The notes beneath the pieces are model-generated. The model was not told the DNA's origin, searched no databases, and saw only the letters and a list, made by a program, of their open reading frames with translations. This document shows positions 15,003 to 15,750 of a DNA stretch of 15,750 bases, in pieces. Both the position numbers and the translations under genes were made by a program. The stretch comes from an uncultured Flavobacterium sp. (GTDB lineage Bacteria; Bacteroidota; Bacteroidia; Flavobacteriales; Flavobacteriaceae): the NCBI RefSeq assembly GCF_946481155.1, contig NZ_CAMLMK010000068.1:1-15750 (forward strand). Reading direction: 5' to 3'. Each line of letters begins with the position of its first letter. Position 1 is the stretch's first letter.

Positions 15003-15750
15003 ATGAAGATCTTCAACTGGGCTTACAAACTGCTTAAATCCTGGGATTTTAGTGATAATCTTGCCGAATATATCAACCTGGGCGTTAATATAATCGTCTT
15101 AATTGTTGTTGCCTATATTTTAGATTACATCTTCAAAAAAATACTGATTATCCTAATGGCCATTGTAGCCGAAAGGACAAAATCAACGTTCGATGATTTC
15201 CTTGTTGCCAATAAAACAGCTAAATATGTAGCGCATCTTTTCACGCTTTCCTTTATCTATAAAACGGTTCCTATTATTTTAAAGGAATTTGTGTATTGGG
15301 AAAGTTTCTTTTCAAAAGGCGTTAAATTTTACATCATTGTGCTTTCGCTTTGGATTATCCGAAGTGTTTTCAACTCCCTGAAAGATTATTTAAAAGGTCA
15401 GCCCAAATACAAAGATAAACCGATCGATAGTTACATTCAGGTAATCATGATCGGGCTTTGGGTATATGGAATTACGTATTTTATCCTGATTCTTTTTAAT
15501 ACTGATATTAAAGCCTTATTTGCAACATTCGGAGCTATTTCTGCCTTGATTATCTTGATTTTCCGTGATACTATCTTAGGTTTTGTGGCCAGTATTCAGG
15601 TTACGGTTAACGATATGGTGCGTATTGGTGACTGGATTACCATGGAAAAGTACGGCGCCGATGGTGATGTGGTCGAAATCAATCTGGCGACAGTAAAAGT
15701 GCAGAATTTCGATAACACGATTACCACGATTCCGACCTATTTCCTGATTT
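15003..15750 (+). CDS. ybdG: Miniconductance mechanosensitive channel, YbdG-type MscS family, 3' end cut by window
   Basis: An open frame of 249 codons starts at the ATG at 15003, preceded by a weak AAGGA ribosome site, and runs off the right edge without a stop. It has about five hydrophobic segments. The last (FATFGAISALIILIFRDTIL, followed by GFVASIQVTVNDM) is the pore-lining region and start of the MscS beta domain. Next come RIGDWITMEKYGADGDVVEI and TVKVQNFDNTITTIPTYFLI. The KYGADG...TVKV.N.DNTITTIPT string is highly characteristic of E. coli YbdG rather than of short MscS. YbdG-type channels sit in the inner membrane and open under hypo-osmotic stress or act as osmolarity sensors. Typical members are about 415 aa, so roughly 40 percent is missing here. 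Confidence 0.92.
   Translation, partial: MKIFNWAYKLLKSWDFSDNLAEYINLGVNIIVLIVVAYILDYIFKKILIILMAIVAERTKSTFDDFLVANKTAKYVAHLFTLSFIYKTVPIILKEFVYWESFFSKGVKFYIIVLSLWIIRSVFNSLKDYLKGQPKYKDKPIDSYIQVIMIGLWVYGITYFILILFNTDIKALFATFGAISALIILIFRDTILGFVASIQVTVNDMVRIGDWITMEKYGADGDVVEINLATVKVQNFDNTITTIPTYFLI

Overview
The window looks like chromosomal DNA from a flavobacterium (Bacteroidota, probably Flavobacterium or a close relative). Four observations support this. The DNA is AT-rich. Most starts lack a strong Shine-Dalgarno sequence. Several genes are preceded by the Bacteroidota -7 promoter element TANNTTTG. The proteins also have a flavobacterial character (an Acs with the GHNLGTAPIE variant, a YncE/phosphoesterase fusion, and short conserved proteins of unknown function). 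I see no mobile element, CRISPR array, rRNA or tRNA.

Left part (1-5418, all minus strand). This is a tight five-gene operon, read from right to left: flavin reductase-like protein, SRPBCC/AHSA1 protein, a fused FAD monooxygenase/Old Yellow Enzyme of the 2-aminobenzoyl-CoA monooxygenase/reductase (salicylyl-CoA 5-hydroxylase-like) family, an aryl-CoA ligase of the 2-aminobenzoate/benzoate-CoA ligase family, and a 4-hydroxybenzoyl-CoA-type thioesterase cut by the window edge. Together they look like the upper part of a CoA-dependent aerobic route for an aromatic acid. The best candidate is anthranilate, for example from tryptophan via kynurenine. The ligase makes the CoA thioester and the fused flavoenzyme hydroxylates and then reduces the ring. 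Later ring-cleavage or beta-oxidation steps would lie beyond the left edge.

Middle part (5608-10070). Acetyl-CoA synthetase (acs, plus strand) is divergent from the aromatic operon and convergent with a two-gene minus-strand unit. That unit encodes a cNMP/CBS/DUF294 nucleotidyltransferase-like protein and a DEDDh 3'-5' exonuclease. A single bidirectional terminator separates acs from the exonuclease gene. Similar neighbourhoods recur near acetate-uptake genes in other bacteria, as I recall, so the pair may regulate or respond to acetate metabolism. The DUF294 protein has Asn at one of the expected catalytic Asp positions.

Right part (10200-15750). This holds an EamA/DMT transporter (minus), a divergent secreted beta-propeller/phosphoesterase fusion, an unrecognised 122-aa protein with a GTG start and its own terminator, a DUF3817 membrane protein, and the start of a YbdG-type miniconductance mechanosensitive channel that runs off the right edge. 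Promoter evidence moves the transporter start to an ATG at 11066, because the apparent TTG start at 11090 is part of the -7 box. The phosphoesterase also more likely starts at an ATG (11299) than at the upstream TTG.
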